DNA of 64,000 nt, taken from assembly GCF_010500245.1 (NCBI RefSeq), contig NZ_JAAGOX010000054.1, forward strand, positions 1 to 64,000, read 5' to 3'. The DNA is from Ruegeria sp. PrR005. GTDB taxonomy: Bacteria; Pseudomonadota; Alphaproteobacteria; Rhodobacterales; Rhodobacteraceae. The translations under genes and the position numbers were made by a program. Every line of letters begins with the position of its first letter. Position 1 is the stretch's first letter. Below the pieces are notes generated by a model. It ran no database searches and was not told the origin of the DNA. It saw only the letters and a program-made list of their open reading frames with translations. Of the stretch, positions 54,368-63,225 are shown piece by piece.

Positions 54368-56026
54368 ATGGCAGACGCAGCCATTCATGGTCACGGGCAT
54401 GAGGACAACCGCGGTTTCTTTACCCGCTGGTTCATGTCGACCAACCACAAGGACATCGGGATCCTGTACCTGGTCTTTTCGGCCATCGCCGGTCTGATCT
54501 CGGTCCTGATGACCGTCTATATGCGGCTCGAGCTGATGCATCCGGGCGTGCAGTACATGTGCATGGAAGGCTTCATGGCCGACCCCTGCACCCCCAACGG
54601 GCACCTCTGGAACGTGATGATCACCTATCACGGCGTCCTGATGATGTTCTTCGTGGTGATCCCGGCGCTGTTCGGCGGCTTTGGCAACTTCTTCATGCCG
54701 TTGCAGATCGGTGCGCCGGATATGGCCTTCCCGCGCATGAACAACCTCAGCTTCTGGCTCTATGTCGCCGGGACCTCGCTGGGCGTCGCCTCGCTGCTGT
54801 CACCGGGCGGTAACGATCAGCTGGGCTCGGGCGTGGGCTGGGTTCTCTACCCGCCGCTCAGCACCACCGAGGGCGGCATGTCGATGGATCTGGCGATCTT
54901 TGCCGTGCACCTGTCGGGCGCCTCCTCGATCCTGGGTGCGATCAACATGATCACCACCTTCCTGAACATGCGCGCCCCGGGCATGACTCTGTTCAAGGTG
55001 CCGCTGTTCTCGTGGTCGATCTTTGTCACCTCGTGGCTGATCCTGCTGTCGCTGCCGGTTCTGGCCGGCGCAATCACCATGCTGCTGATGGACCGCAACT
55101 TCGGCTTCACCTTCTTTGATCCGGCAGGCGGCGGCGACCCGATCCTGTACCAGCACATCCTGTGGTTCTTTGGCCACCCGGAAGTGTACATCGTGATCCT
55201 GCCCGGCTTTGGCATCATCTCTCACGTGATCGCTACCTTCTCGCGCAAGCCGGTGTTCGGCTATCTGCCGATGGTCTGGGCGATCATCGCGATCGGCGCA
55301 CTGGGCTTTGTCGTGTGGGCACACCACATGTACACGGTCGGCATGTCGCTGAACCAGCAGGCCTATTTCATGCTGGCCACGATGGTCATCGCGGTGCCAA
55401 CAGGTGTGAAGGTGTTCAGCTGGATCGCCACCATGTGGGGCGGTTCGATCGAGTTCAAGACGCCGATGCTCTTCGCCTTCGGCTTCCTGTTCCTGTTCAC
55501 CGTCGGTGGTGTGACCGGCGTAGTGCTGAGCCAGGCTTCGCTGGACCGTGCCTATCACGACACCTATTACGTGGTTGCGCACTTCCACTACGTGATGAGC
55601 CTGGGTGCCGTATTCGCGATCTTTGCCGGGATGTATTTCTACTTCGGCAAGATGTCGGGCCGCCAGTACCCCGAGTTCTGGGGCAAGGTGCACTTCTGGA
55701 TGTTCTTCATCGGCGCCAACCTGACCTTCTTCCCCCAGCACTTCCTGGGCCGTCAGGGCATGCCGCGTCGTTACATCGACTATCCCGAGGCCTTCGCCTA
55801 CTGGAACTACATCTCGTCCTGGGGTGCATTCATCTCGTTCGCCTCGTTCCTGCTGTTCTTCGGTATCGTTTTCTACACGCTGACCCGTGGCGCCCGCGTC
55901 ACCCAGAACAACTACTGGAACGAATACGCCGACACACTGGAATGGACCCTGCCCTGCCCGCCGCCCGAACATACGTTCGAGACGCTGCCCAAGCAGGAAG
56001 ACTGGGACAAGAGCCACGCGCACTGA
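54368..56026 (+). CDS. ctaD: Cytochrome c oxidase subunit I (aa3 type)
   Basis: A 552-residue haem-copper oxidase subunit with twelve membrane helices. Haem a ligands are His88 ([11 protein letters not shown]) and His407, the haem a3 ligand is His405 ([12 protein letters not shown]), and CuB ligands are His270, His319 and His320, with the crosslinked Tyr274 ([20 protein letters not shown]). The K-channel lysine is in PTGVKVFSW. It reduces oxygen to water and pumps protons in the inner membrane. AGGAGG precedes the ATG. It is monocistronic with a terminator, and subunits II and III are not in this window. Confidence 0.98.
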   Translation: MADAAIHGHGHEDNRGFFTRWFMSTNHKDIGILYLVFSAIAGLISVLMTVYMRLELMHPGVQYMCMEGFMADPCTPNGHLWNVMITYHGVLMMFFVVIPALFGGFGNFFMPLQIGAPDMAFPRMNNLSFWLYVAGTSLGVASLLSPGGNDQLGSGVGWVLYPPLSTTEGGMSMDLAIFAVHLSGASSILGAINMITTFLNMRAPGMTLFKVPLFSWSIFVTSWLILLSLPVLAGAITMLLMDRNFGFTFFDPAGGGDPILYQHILWFFGHPEVYIVILPGFGIISHVIATFSRKPVFGYLPMVWAIIAIGALGFVVWAHHMYTVGMSLNQQAYFMLATMVIAVPTGVKVFSWIATMWGGSIEFKTPMLFAFGFLFLFTVGGVTGVVLSQASLDRAYHDTYYVVAHFHYVMSLGAVFAIFAGMYFYFGKMSGRQYPEFWGKVHFWMFFIGANLTFFPQHFLGRQGMPRRYIDYPEAFAYWNYISSWGAFISFASFLLFFGIVFYTLTRGARVTQNNYWNEYADTLEWTLPCPPPEHTFETLPKQEDWDKSHAH

Positions 56027-56049
56027 GCGGCCGGCTGACAAGAACAAGG

Positions 56050-56078
56050 AAAACCCCGCCTCGGCGGGGTTTTCTTTT
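56050..56078 (+). terminator. Rho-independent terminator after ctaD
   Basis: AAAACCCCGCC-TC-GGCGGGGTTTT followed by CTTTT, 24 bp after the stop. Confidence 0.9.
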
Positions 56079-56438
56079 GCCTCGTCGCCGACGGCCCGGC
56101 ACCCTTTCGGCGACTCGATCCGTCATCTCATGCTCCGCCCACGAAGGCATGCCTATGGTGACGACTTGCAGGTGATCGGCAACGGACCCGTCGACCATTA
56201 TCAGGCTAACTTCATCCTGCGTGCGGTTCTTCCCGGCTGATGGCACCGGAAACCACCGGGCTGGAGGAGCCGGCCGAGGAGGATCTGGTACAATCCTGGC
56301 CGTGTCTTACGACCGAGTCAGCCTGCTGCCCAACAGCCTATGCGCCCGGATGGAGGCATTTGACCTGCGTCAGTATCACGAGGTCGAGAGGCTTGGCTGA
56401 GCACTGGACGCCATCCGCGCACGTGATAGATTTTGCCC
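56079..56438. other. Intergenic region between ctaD and the DUF2244 gene
   Basis: About 360 bp. Short frames exist on both strands but none has a recognisable family, good ribosome site or signal peptide. It may include degenerate coding DNA (56130-56240 and 56280-56400 read protein-like for short stretches). Nothing firm can be assigned. Confidence 0.45.
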
Positions 56439-56918
56439 ATGCCCTATGACTGGAAGCAGCGTGCAGACAGCGCGCAGGAACTGCATCTTTGGCCGCATAA
56501 TTCGCTGCCTCCGCGCGGGGCGGCCGCGTTCATCCTGACACTCTTCGCCTTTGGCTCGATGCCCCTGATCGCCGTACTCGGGTCCAAGCTCTTGTGGGGG
56601 TTGCTGCCGTTTCTGTTGATCTCGGTCGCGGGAGTGTGGTTGGCGATCGAGATGAACTATCGCCAGCGCCGCGTTCTGGAGGTGCTGACGCTCGATCCCG
56701 AGCGGGCGCATCTGGTGCGGCACAACCCGCGTGGCCCGGCGCAGGAATGGGACTGCAACCGGTACTGGGCGCGCGCCACGATGCACCCACAGGGTGGTCC
56801 GGTGCCGCATTACGTGACCCTCCAGGGCGCCGGGCGCGAAGTCGAGATCGGCGCCTTCCTGTCCGAGGACGAGCGGATCGCGCTCTACGACGATCTGCAA
56901 CGGGCACTGGCACAGTGA
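56439..56918 (+). CDS. DUF2244 domain-containing membrane protein
   Basis: A 159-residue inner-membrane protein with two adjacent helices (AAFILTLFAFGSMPLIAVLGSKLLWGLLPFLLISVAGVWLAIEM). A C-terminal cytosolic domain ending ..HYVTLQGAGREVEIGAFLSEDERIALYDDLQRALA is the DUF2244 signature. Genes of this family often lie near cytochrome oxidase genes, as here, but no function is established. ATG 56439 (MPYDWKQRADSAQELHLWPHNSLPP) is preferred over a TTG two codons earlier. Confidence 0.88.
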   Translation: MPYDWKQRADSAQELHLWPHNSLPPRGAAAFILTLFAFGSMPLIAVLGSKLLWGLLPFLLISVAGVWLAIEMNYRQRRVLEVLTLDPERAHLVRHNPRGPAQEWDCNRYWARATMHPQGGPVPHYVTLQGAGREVEIGAFLSEDERIALYDDLQRALAQ

Positions 56919-56953
56919 TTGACAGGGTCCCCCCGGACCGCTACTCAGCCCTC

Positions 56954-57048
56954 ATGCAACAGACACGCGCCCTCATCAGCACCGTCTATTATCCGCCGCT
57001 TCCATAACGGCGGCTGCAATTCCTGTTCAACCGCCGCGATCCGGCGGT
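56954..57048 (+). promoter_or_regulatory. Leader ORF and alternating hairpins before prephenate dehydrogenase
   Basis: A 17-codon ORF (MQQTRALISTVYYPPLP, 56954-57007) carries two adjacent Tyr codons followed by CCGCCG (56993-56998). This segment can pair with CGGCGG (57008-57013). That one can instead pair with CCGCCG (57031-57036), which can pair with CGGCGG (57042-57047; 7 bp including the flanking A/T). The 1:2, 2:3, 3:4 geometry with Tyr codons over segment 1 resembles an amino-acid attenuator. Against it, there is no U-run after the last stem and no clear ribosome site for the ORF. Confidence 0.5.
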
Positions 57049-57108
57049 CCGAACATTCCACAGCCCAGACCCCATGACCCGGCATCGCGGCCCCCTTCGG
57101 AGCCTACC

Positions 57109-57861
57109 ATGTCCTGTCACCTCACCTTCTCCTCAATCGGCCTTCTGGGCTTTGGTGCCTTTGGGCGGCTGATCGCCGCCCACCTTGCCCCGCATCTGCC
57201 CTGCCTGGTTCATGATCCTGCTCTGCCGCAAGGGGCCACCCTGCCCTCTGGCGTAACCGCCACCAGCTTCGCGGGAGCTGCCAGTTGCGATCTGGTGATC
57301 CTGGCGATGCCGGTCACCGAAATGGCGGCGGCCTGCCGTGCCATCGCACCCCATCTGCGACCCGGCACTGTGGTGGTCGACGTAGGCTCGGTCAAGCTGG
57401 CCACGGCCGCCATCATGCAGGCGCATCTGCCCGCACATGTGGGACTGGTGGGCACCCATCCGCTGTTCGGCCCGCAGAGCGCGCGAGACGGCATCGTGGG
57501 CCGCAAGATCGCCATCTGCCCGATCCGGGGCAAGGCCCACCTGCCGGTGGCGGCCTTTCTGCGCGCGCGTCTGGGGCTGCAAGTGATCGTCACCACACCC
57601 GAGGCGCATGACCGCGAGGCAGCGACGGTTCAGGGGCTGACGCATCTCATCGCGCAGGCACTGGCCCGAATGGGCCCCTTGCCCAGCCGTATGACCACGG
57701 CCAGTTTCGATCTGCTGATGCAGGCCACCGAGATGGTCCGCAACGATCCGCCCGGCGTGCTGGCCGCGATCGAATGCGCCAATCCCTTTGCGGCACCGGT
57801 ACGGGCGGAATTTCAGGCCCTGATCGCGGGGCTGGACCGCTCCTATGCCGGGCCCGATTGA
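57109..57861 (+). CDS. Prephenate/arogenate dehydrogenase family protein
   Basis: A 250-residue TyrA-type enzyme. It has the N-terminal dinucleotide motif IGLLGFGAFGRLIAAHLAPHL, VDVGSVKLATAAIMQAHLPAHVGLVGTHPLFGPQSARDG with the catalytic His in GTHPLFGP, and a helical dimerisation half (TVQGLTHLIAQALARMG). It converts prephenate or arogenate to hydroxyphenylpyruvate or tyrosine. It is short for the family, lacking an ACT domain, which is normal for many proteobacterial members. The upstream leader with tandem Tyr codons fits tyrosine-responsive control. Confidence 0.9.
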   Translation: MSCHLTFSSIGLLGFGAFGRLIAAHLAPHLPCLVHDPALPQGATLPSGVTATSFAGAASCDLVILAMPVTEMAAACRAIAPHLRPGTVVVDVGSVKLATAAIMQAHLPAHVGLVGTHPLFGPQSARDGIVGRKIAICPIRGKAHLPVAAFLRARLGLQVIVTTPEAHDREAATVQGLTHLIAQALARMGPLPSRMTTASFDLLMQATEMVRNDPPGVLAAIECANPFAAPVRAEFQALIAGLDRSYAGPD

Positions 57862-57863
57862 AA

Positions 57864-57885
57864 AAGGCCCGCGCAAGCGGGCCTT
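57864..57885. terminator. Bidirectional terminator between prephenate dehydrogenase and YqeY genes
   Basis: AAGGCCCGC-GCAA-GCGGGCCTT flanked by an A-run on one side and CAACTCTT on the other. The genes converge here. Confidence 0.8.
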
Positions 57886-57907
57886 CAACTCTTACCTAAT
57901 TGCCGGA

Positions 57908-58387
57908 TCAGCAGTTGCCGCTGGCGCAGAGCTGGTCCTTGACCATCGGGCCCACCTTGCCAAAATCCATTTGGCCGGTATAGCGCGACTTCAATTCGCC
58001 CATCACCTTGCCCATGTCGCGGATCGACCCCGCACCCGTGGCGGTGATCGCTTCGCGCACCGCTTTTTCGACCTCGCTCTCGTCCAGCTGCTTGGGCAGG
58101 AACTCCTCGATCACCGAGATTTCCTCGCGCTCGCGCTCAGCGAGGTCAAGCCGGCCGCCTTCTTCGTAGGCGCGGGCGCTTTCCTGACGCTGTTTGGTCA
58201 TCTTGCCAAGGATCGCCAGCACTTCGGCATCGCCGCAGCAGGCCCCATCCTCGGCACCGGCACCGCGCACGGCGATATCGCGGTCCTTGATCGCTGCATT
58301 GATCAGGCGCAGCGTCGAAAGGCGGGCGGCTTCTTTGTCCTTCATCGCCTGTTTCAACGCCGCATTCACCCGGGTGCGCATGTCCAT
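57908..58387 (-). CDS. GatB/YqeY domain-containing protein
   Basis: A 159-residue YqeY protein: MRTRVNAALKQAMKDKEAARLSTLRLINAAIKDRDI, the helical core ILGKMTKQRQESARAYEEGGRLDLAEREREEISVIEEFLPKQL, and the tail domain related to GatB (MGKVMGELKSRYTGQMDFGKV). It is related to the tRNA-recognition tail of the amidotransferase GatB. The function of the free domain is not settled. It is divergent from carA. Confidence 0.93.
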   Translation of the reverse strand: MDMRTRVNAALKQAMKDKEAARLSTLRLINAAIKDRDIAVRGAGAEDGACCGDAEVLAILGKMTKQRQESARAYEEGGRLDLAEREREEISVIEEFLPKQLDESEVEKAVREAITATGAGSIRDMGKVMGELKSRYTGQMDFGKVGPMVKDQLCASGNC

Positions 58388-58513
58388 ATGCTGTTCCCAT
58401 CCCCATGAGATTGCTCAAGTTCCGCAACATAACGAAAGAAAAAGCCCGGCACAACAGGGGGGGGCACATGTTAAGTTATTGAAAAGTAACGATAGCCTAA
58501 AATTTGATCGGGC

Positions 58514-58542
58514 TTGACCCTACCCCGCAACCCCCTTAGGTA
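58514..58542 (+). promoter_or_regulatory. Predicted sigma-70 promoter of carA
   Basis: TTGACC, a 17-base spacer, then TAGGTA, ending 33 bp before the carA ATG. Predicted from pattern only. Confidence 0.4.
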
Positions 58543-58575
58543 TGCGACCGTTTACCCAGACAGGAGAGTCGCGTC

Positions 58576-59742
58576 ATGGCCCAGAACGCCACGTCCAAGC
58601 CCACCGCATGCCTGGCGCTCGCCGATGGGACGATATTCTACGGCACAGGCTTTGGCGCCACCGGTCAGACCGTGGCCGAGCTGTGTTTCAACACCGCGAT
58701 GACGGGATATCAGGAGATCATGACAGACCCCTCTTATGCGGGTCAGATCGTGACATTCACCTTCCCCCATATCGGCAATGTGGGCGTCACCCCCGAGGAT
58801 GACGAGACCGCCGATCCGGTCGCTGCCGGCATGGTGGTGAAATGGGATCCGACGCAGCCATCGAACTGGCGCGCGGCGGAAGAGCTGAAAGGCTGGCTGG
58901 CCCGGCGCGGCCGGATCGCCATCGGCGGCATCGACACCCGCCGCCTGACCCGCGCCATCCGCCAACAGGGCGCGCCACATGTAGCGCTGGCGCATGACCC
59001 CGAGGGCAAGTTCGACATCGCGGCGCTGGTCGCCGCCGCACGGGCCTGGCCGGGCCTCGAAGGCATGGATCTGGCCAAGGACGTAACCTGTGCGCAAAGC
59101 TATCGCTGGGACGAGATGCGCTGGGCCTGGCCCCAGGGCTATGCCCGGCAAGAGACCCCTAAACACAAGGTGGTGGCGCTGGATTTCGGCGCCAAGCGCA
59201 ACATCCTGCGCTGCCTGGCCTCGACCGGGTGCGACGTGACCGTTCTGCCCGCCACCGCCACCGCTGCCGAGGTGCTGGCCCATGCACCCGACGGGGTGTT
59301 CCTGTCCAACGGTCCGGGCGACCCGGCGGCAACCGGCACCTATGCGGTGCCGATGATCCGCGAGATTCTGGACACCACGGACCTGCCGGTATTTGGCATC
59401 TGCCTGGGCCACCAGATGCTGGCGCTTGCACTGGGCGGCCGCACGGTCAAGATGAACCACGGCCATCATGGCGCCAACCACCCGGTCAAGGATCTGGAAA
59501 CCGGCAAGGTCGAGATCACCTCGATGAACCACGGCTTTGCTGTGGATGCCCAGACCCTGCCCAAGGGTGTTGTGGAAACCCATCGCTCGCTCTTCGACGG
59601 ATCGAACTGTGGCATCCGGATGACCGACCGGCCAGTGTTCTCTGTGCAATACCACCCCGAGGCGAGCCCCGGCCCGCAGGACAGTTTCTATCTGTTCGAG
59701 CGGTTCTCCGAAGCGATGGACACACGCAAGGCGACCGTCTGA
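58576..59742 (+). CDS. carA: Carbamoyl-phosphate synthase small subunit
   Basis: A 388-residue glutamine amidotransferase subunit. The N-terminal CarA domain has [33 protein letters not shown]. The class-I GATase domain has the triad Cys276 (FGICLGHQ), His360 and Glu362 ([11 protein letters not shown]). It supplies ammonia for carbamoyl phosphate in arginine and pyrimidine synthesis. AGGAG lies 12 bp before the ATG. carB is not in the window. Confidence 0.97.
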   Translation: MAQNATSKPTACLALADGTIFYGTGFGATGQTVAELCFNTAMTGYQEIMTDPSYAGQIVTFTFPHIGNVGVTPEDDETADPVAAGMVVKWDPTQPSNWRAAEELKGWLARRGRIAIGGIDTRRLTRAIRQQGAPHVALAHDPEGKFDIAALVAAARAWPGLEGMDLAKDVTCAQSYRWDEMRWAWPQGYARQETPKHKVVALDFGAKRNILRCLASTGCDVTVLPATATAAEVLAHAPDGVFLSNGPGDPAATGTYAVPMIREILDTTDLPVFGICLGHQMLALALGGRTVKMNHGHHGANHPVKDLETGKVEITSMNHGFAVDAQTLPKGVVETHRSLFDGSNCGIRMTDRPVFSVQYHPEASPGPQDSFYLFERFSEAMDTRKATV

Positions 59743-59778
59743 TCAAAACAGTGACGATTTAGACCGTTTGGATTGATC

Positions 59779-59795
59779 TTAACGGTGCATTAACC
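59779..59795 (+). promoter_or_regulatory. CtrA box upstream of the glycosyltransferase
   Basis: TTAA-CGGTGCA-TTAACC is a perfect TTAA-N7-TTAAC CtrA consensus. It lies about 50 bp upstream of the glycosyltransferase ATG and after the carA stop. Confidence 0.65.
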
Positions 59796-59805
59796 TGAAT
59801 TGCGC

Positions 59806-59836
59806 AACCCTGACATTCGCGTTGGATGTCAGGGTT
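59806..59836 (+). terminator. 11-bp hairpin covering the glycosyltransferase ribosome site
   Basis: AACCCTGACAT and ATGTCAGGGTT pair perfectly around a 9-base loop, followed by TTGC. It can terminate carA transcripts. Its 3' arm also contains AGGG, the only Shine-Dalgarno candidate of the next gene, nine bases before that ATG. Confidence 0.6.
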
Positions 59837-59843
59837 TTGCATT

Positions 59844-61733
59844 ATGAGCGAGCTTCAATTCAGGCTGAGTGCTCCGGTCGCGGCATGGCCCGTCTACGCC
59901 GGGCATCTGCCGTTGGGCCGCTATCTGGTGCGCAGCGGTGTCATCACGCAGGAACAGCTGCTCGCGGCGCTGCAATTGCAGCTGCGCCTGAACGCCCCGA
60001 TCGGCGAGATTCTTGTGGCCGAAGGCTGGGCCGAACCGACCGATATCCTGCGTGCCCTGGCCCTGCAAAACGGGGTGCAATGGGCGGATCTGGCGCTGGA
60101 ACCGCCGCGTGCCGATCTGTGCGGATTGAAGCCCCACACGTTCTGGCTCCGACATGGTGTGATCCCCTGGATGCGCCTGGGTCCGATGGTCATCGTTGCC
60201 ACATCGCGCCCCGATCGGTTCGACGAGGTGCGCGCCGACATGGCCGGGACCGGCCTTCTCTTGATGCCGGCGCTGGCCAGCCGCGACCAGATCGAGGCGG
60301 CGCTGGCACGATGTTACTCGGCGACACTGGCACGGCTGGCGGAATCCCGGGTCGATGGGATCTACAGTTGCCGCGATTGGCGGCTTGTTGCCCGGCTGCC
60401 CGCGCTTCTGGCCCTTGCATTGCTGGTGGTGGTGCCCTTCTGTCTGGCGCCATTGTACGGATTCGCGCTTCTTTTCCTTGCCGCGGCTCTGTCGCTGCTC
60501 CTGTTCACCGGGTTGAAAGCGGCGGCGCTGGTCGCGCATCTGTTGAACCAGGCTCATCTCACCGCGCCGAGCCGGGCAGAGCCCGCGGGGACTGTTCAGG
60601 GGCTGCGGCTTCCCAAGATCTCGGTCCTGGTGCCTCTTTACAAGGAGCGCGAGATCGCCGGCGCTCTGGTTGCACGGTTAAGCCGGTTGACCTATCCTAA
60701 GGCGCTGCTGGACGTGATCCTGGTGCTGGAAGAAAAAGACCGGGTGACGCGTGACACGCTGGCAAACTGCGTTCTGCCGCACTGGATGCGGGTGATTGAG
60801 GTGCCCGGCCATTCCGGCCTGACCACCAAACCGCGGGCGATGAACTATGCGCTGGATTTCTGCCGGGGCGAAATCATCGGTGTCTGGGATGCCGAGGACG
60901 CGCCCGTGCCCGATCAGCTGGAACATGTCGCCGAACGTTTTGCCCGCGCGCCCCGCGACGTGGTCTGCCTGCAAGGGATACTGGACTATTACAACCCGCG
61001 CAGCAGCTGGCGCGCGCGCTGTTTCACCATCGAATACGCCAGCTGGTTCCGCATCATCCTGCCCGGAATCGCCCGGCTGGGGCTGGTGGTGCCGCTGGGG
61101 GGCACCACCCTGTTCTTTCGCCGTGCGGCGCTTGAACAACTGGGCGGGTGGGACGCACATAACGTGACCGAGGACGCCGATCTGGGGGTTCGGCTCTGCC
61201 GCGCGGGTTACCGCACCGAACTGATCGACACGGTGACCTATGAAGAGGCGAATTTCCGTACCTGGCCCTGGGTCAAGCAGCGCTCGCGCTGGCTCAAGGG
61301 CTTCATGGTGACTTATCTGGTGCATATGCGGTCGCCCCGACGGCTGTGGGCCGATCTGGGCCCGGCGCGCTTTCTGGGCGTACAGGCGTTCTTTCTGGGG
61401 ACCTTGGGGCAATTCCTGCTGGCGCCGGTCCTGTGGTCTTTCTGGTTCCTGCTTCTGGGCCTGCCGCACCCGCTGACGCAGATGCTCTCACCCATGATCC
61501 TGGTTGCCTGCATCTCGGTGTTTGCGGCGACCGAGATGCTGGCGCTGGTTGCAGGGCTGATTGCCGTATCCGGACGGGAACGGCGCTTTCTGCTGCCCTG
61601 GGTGGTGAGCATGCCGCTCTATTTTCCGCTGGGCGTGGTCGCGGCCTACAAGGCCCTCTACGAGATGATCGTGAAACCGTTCTTCTGGGACAAGACGCAG
61701 CACGGCCAGGCGGGCGAAGAGCCCTGCGGTTGA
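59844..61733 (+). CDS. Processive glycosyltransferase family 2 with N-terminal MshEN-type domain
   Basis: A 629-residue membrane enzyme. Residues about 25-165 resemble the T2SSE/MshE N-terminal domain (LGRYLVRSGVITQEQLLAALQLQLRLNAPIGEILVAEGWA, then ALQNGVQWADL). Two membrane helices (about 185-230) are followed by the GT2 core with KISVLVPLYKERE, DAED (349-352), TED (442-444) and QRSRW (479-483), the D-D-D-QxxRW set of processive synthases. Further C-terminal helices follow. It probably polymerises and exports a surface polysaccharide. MshEN domains in relatives bind cyclic-di-GMP, so allosteric control is possible. The start MSELQFRL is at 59844. Confidence 0.85.
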   Translation: MSELQFRLSAPVAAWPVYAGHLPLGRYLVRSGVITQEQLLAALQLQLRLNAPIGEILVAEGWAEPTDILRALALQNGVQWADLALEPPRADLCGLKPHTFWLRHGVIPWMRLGPMVIVATSRPDRFDEVRADMAGTGLLLMPALASRDQIEAALARCYSATLARLAESRVDGIYSCRDWRLVARLPALLALALLVVVPFCLAPLYGFALLFLAAALSLLLFTGLKAAALVAHLLNQAHLTAPSRAEPAGTVQGLRLPKISVLVPLYKEREIAGALVARLSRLTYPKALLDVILVLEEKDRVTRDTLANCVLPHWMRVIEVPGHSGLTTKPRAMNYALDFCRGEIIGVWDAEDAPVPDQLEHVAERFARAPRDVVCLQGILDYYNPRSSWRARCFTIEYASWFRIILPGIARLGLVVPLGGTTLFFRRAALEQLGGWDAHNVTEDADLGVRLCRAGYRTELIDTVTYEEANFRTWPWVKQRSRWLKGFMVTYLVHMRSPRRLWADLGPARFLGVQAFFLGTLGQFLLAPVLWSFWFLLLGLPHPLTQMLSPMILVACISVFAATEMLALVAGLIAVSGRERRFLLPWVVSMPLYFPLGVVAAYKALYEMIVKPFFWDKTQHGQAGEEPCG

Positions 61734-61762
61734 CATCGCGGCCGCATCCAAACCGGAGCGCC

Positions 61763-61785
61763 ACAAGGTTTTGAAAAAACCTTGT
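61763..61785. terminator. First of two tandem 10-3-10 hairpins
   Basis: ACAAGGTTTT-GAA-AAAACCTTGT, 30 bp after the glycosyltransferase stop. It may terminate either convergent transcript (T-rich on both strands). Confidence 0.55.
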
Positions 61786-61787
61786 CC

Positions 61788-61810
61788 ACAGGATTTCGGG
61801 GAAATCCTGT
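61788..61810. terminator. Second of two tandem 10-3-10 hairpins
   Basis: ACAGGATTTC-GGG-GAAATCCTGT, two bases after the first hairpin and of the same dimensions. No T-run. Located between convergent genes. Confidence 0.5.
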
Positions 61811-61823
61811 CGCTCGCTCCGCC

Positions 61824-62474
61824 TCAGCGTCGTTCGCGACGACCGGCGTCCAGCTTGAGCCGGGTCATGAATGCAATCGAGATATGATCCTTGAGCGCCT
61901 GCGCCGCGCCTTCCTCATCGCGGGCCGCGATGGCCTCGACGATGCCCTTGTGCTCGCCCTGCGCGATCTGGCCTCGCCCCTCTGCCGCCAGCGAAGTGGT
62001 CGCCATCAGCGCCATCGTCCGGTGTACGAGGTCGAGTTGCTGCACCAGATAGCGGTTGTGCGAAGCGAGGTGAATCTGCTCGTGAAAGCGGCGGTTGGCG
62101 CGGCTCAGCGCCTGCGGGTTGCCCACCAGCTTGTCATCGGCCTCGACCATTTCGCGCAACACCGCGATCTCCTCGGCGGTGGCGTGTCGCGCGGCCAGCC
62201 GCGCGGCCAGCCCCTCCAGCTCGCGCCGCACTTGATACAGCTCGGCCATCTGGTTGTGATCCAGCGAGGCCACGATCATCGACCGCCCGTCGCGTTCCAG
62301 CAGCGACTGGGTCTCGAGCCGTTGCAGAGCCTCGCGGATCGGGGTTCGCGACACCCCAAAGCGTTCAGCCAGCTCGCTTTCCACCAGCCGGTCACCTGGC
62401 TTGTAGACTCCGCTGTCGATGGCTTCGAGGATCAGGTGATAGGCGTCTTTCTGCGCCGGGCGGCTCTGGCTCAT
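61824..62474 (-). CDS. GntR-family transcriptional regulator, FCD subfamily
   Basis: A 216-residue regulator. The winged helix reads DAYHLILEAIDSGVYKPGDRLVESELAERFGVSRTPIREALQRLETQSLLERDG. The all-helical FCD ligand domain has the metal-binding residues in ELYQVRRELEGLAARLAA, RRFHEQIHLASHN and the late KDHISIAF. Such FadR/FCD proteins sense small carboxylates. The start MSQSRPAQKD (GGGAG upstream) is preferred over an ATG 24 bp earlier. Its target is not evident from neighbours. Confidence 0.88.
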   Translation of the reverse strand: MSQSRPAQKDAYHLILEAIDSGVYKPGDRLVESELAERFGVSRTPIREALQRLETQSLLERDGRSMIVASLDHNQMAELYQVRRELEGLAARLAARHATAEEIAVLREMVEADDKLVGNPQALSRANRRFHEQIHLASHNRYLVQQLDLVHRTMALMATTSLAAEGRGQIAQGEHKGIVEAIAARDEEGAAQALKDHISIAFMTRLKLDAGRRERR

Positions 62475-62574
62475 CTGTTTCTTGTCTCCCTGTTCCATCC
62501 TGTCTAGCCGCCGCCTGCCCTACGGATCAAGTGCGGGCGTTGAAATGAGGGCGGATCTGGCCTAAGTCCAAGCC

Positions 62575-63219
62575 ATGGTGCGCGATGCTTTCTCTCATGT
62601 GACGACCTGGGTGTTCGATCTCGACAACACCCTCTATCCGCCCGCTATGCGGCTCTTCGACCAGATCGAAGTGCGGATGACCGCCTATGTGATGGAGGCG
62701 CTCGGTGTCACCCGGGCCGAGGCCGATCGACTGCGCGCGCAGTACTGGCGGCAATACGGCACAACGCTCGCCGGGTTGATGCGCGAACACGGGCTCGACC
62801 CCGATCCCTATCTGGTGGCGGTGCATGAGGTGGACATGAGCCACATGACCCCAGACACCGCGCTGGCCAGCCACATCCGCGCCCTGCCCGGCCGCCGCAT
62901 CGTCTATACCAACGGCTCGGCCCCCTATGCCGAACGGGTGCTGGCCGCGCGCGGGCTGACCGGCCTATTCGATGCCATTTATGGCGTGGAACACGCGGGC
63001 TACCGACCCAAACCAGAGCGCGCTGCATTCGAAGAGGTGTTCACTCGCGACGGGGTGATCCCCGAGCGCGCCGCCATGTTCGAAGACGACCCCCGCAACC
63101 TGACCGCCCCGCACGAGATGGGGATGCGCACGGTGCATGTGGCCCCTGATCCGCATCCGGCCGACCACATCCACCACCATACCGACGATCTGACCGGCTT
63201 TCTCTCCCGGCTGACCTGA
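62575..63219 (+). CDS. HAD hydrolase, pyrimidine 5'-nucleotidase type
   Basis: A 214-residue HAD phosphatase with motif I WVFDLDNTLYPP (Asp15 nucleophile, Asp17), motif II VYTNGSAPYAERVLAARGL, a Lys in GYRPKPERAAFEEV and motif III AAMFEDDPRNLTAPHEMGM. The DLDNTLYP start and cap match pyrimidine 5'-nucleotidases (SDT1-like) common in alphaproteobacteria. It is convergent with the next gene, 6 bp away. Confidence 0.92.
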   Translation: MVRDAFSHVTTWVFDLDNTLYPPAMRLFDQIEVRMTAYVMEALGVTRAEADRLRAQYWRQYGTTLAGLMREHGLDPDPYLVAVHEVDMSHMTPDTALASHIRALPGRRIVYTNGSAPYAERVLAARGLTGLFDAIYGVEHAGYRPKPERAAFEEVFTRDGVIPERAAMFEDDPRNLTAPHEMGMRTVHVAPDPHPADHIHHHTDDLTGFLSRLT

Positions 63220-63225
63220 CGGCGC

